A DNA stretch of 64,000 nucleotides, taken from Pyrocephalus nanus (Eukaryota > Chordata > Aves > Passeriformes > Tyrannidae). The stretch covers positions 7,566,001 through 7,630,000 of the forward strand of contig CM076264.1 of NCBI GenBank assembly GCA_038380795.1, given 5' to 3'. The translations under genes and the position numbers were made by a program. The notes beneath the pieces are model-generated. The model saw nothing but the letters and a program-made list of their open reading frames with translations, made no database searches and was not told the origin of the DNA. How positions within the stretch are numbered: the stretch's first letter is position 1; each line of letters opens with the position of its first letter. Shown in pieces: positions 63,856-64,000 of this stretch.

Positions 63856-63932
63856 CGGGGCTGTTGCCCAATAAAGTCAATGGGGAGAGTGGAGCTGATT
63901 TCCGATAGCGCTGGGCTGAGCCCACCAAGCAT
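63856..63932 (-). other. Old-repeat or first-exon-like patch
   Basis: On the minus strand an ATG-started frame (MLGGLSPALSEISSTL, then PIDFIGQQP) runs into a perfect gtgagt donor after 63856, and the segment keeps CpGs. However, the core ccccattgactttattggg is close to the semi-palindromic tcccattgacttcaatggg motif that I know from old interspersed repeats of reptiles and birds. A decayed repeat is at least as likely as an exon. The window ends 68 bases further on, so the upstream side cannot be judged. Confidence 0.3.
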
Positions 63933-64000
63933 TAGATTTCACAGCTCCTGCTTCTAAGAAACAGCCAAATTATTAGCTGCCGTAAATCAGCTCGACTTCG

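Noticed and set aside
1..64000. Bacterial-type features (operons, CRISPR, ribosome binding sites)
   Set aside because: The repeat content is that of a bird nuclear genome; no spaced identical repeats or dense coding are present.

Overview
This window reads as a stretch of bird nuclear genome that is mostly intergenic or deep intronic: AT-rich, stop-dense in all frames, and without any protein-coding gene I can name. Two things point to a bird. Several fragments are CR1 LINE 3' ends, which finish in the characteristic ATTCTATG-type short tandem units. Three separate segments match long terminal repeat (LTR) families that I know as common in avian genomes. This fits a neoavian, perhaps passerine, genome, but I cannot fix the species from sequence alone.

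Layout. 1-8.2 kb is plain AT-rich sequence with one reverse CR1 piece. At 8.25-8.75 kb an old ERV LTR is split by a later CR1 insertion. 8.75-36.6 kb is almost featureless apart from simple repeats, a short CR1 relic, a 50-bp tandem duplication and a few GC-richer patches. 36.6-40.6 kb holds the most striking structure: three copies of one LTR-like element. Two of them (39030-39725 on + and 39728-40601 on -) abut tail to tail, making an imperfect palindrome of about 1.57 kb with a perfect 21-bp hairpin at its centre. 43.8 kb carries another CR1. 52.5-53.0 kb is an LTR with a visible TATA box. 54.5-55.3 kb is a CpG-retaining block with exon-like reading frames on the minus strand. 55.5-61.7 kb contains three more CR1 pieces and an internally deleted LTR. 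The right end is again AT-rich, with an old-repeat or exon-like patch at 63.86-63.93 kb.

Gene content. A few short segments have an open frame plus plausible splice sites (54.7-55.0, 47.6, 21.1 and 53.1 kb). I could not identify any of them or link them into one phase-consistent transcript. Good splice-donor matches are expected by chance several times in 64 kb, so I treat them as leads. The longest open frame (313 codons, minus, 39408-40349) runs through the LTR palindrome and is almost certainly not a gene. I found no tRNA, rRNA, CRISPR, operon or other evidence of a new biological system.
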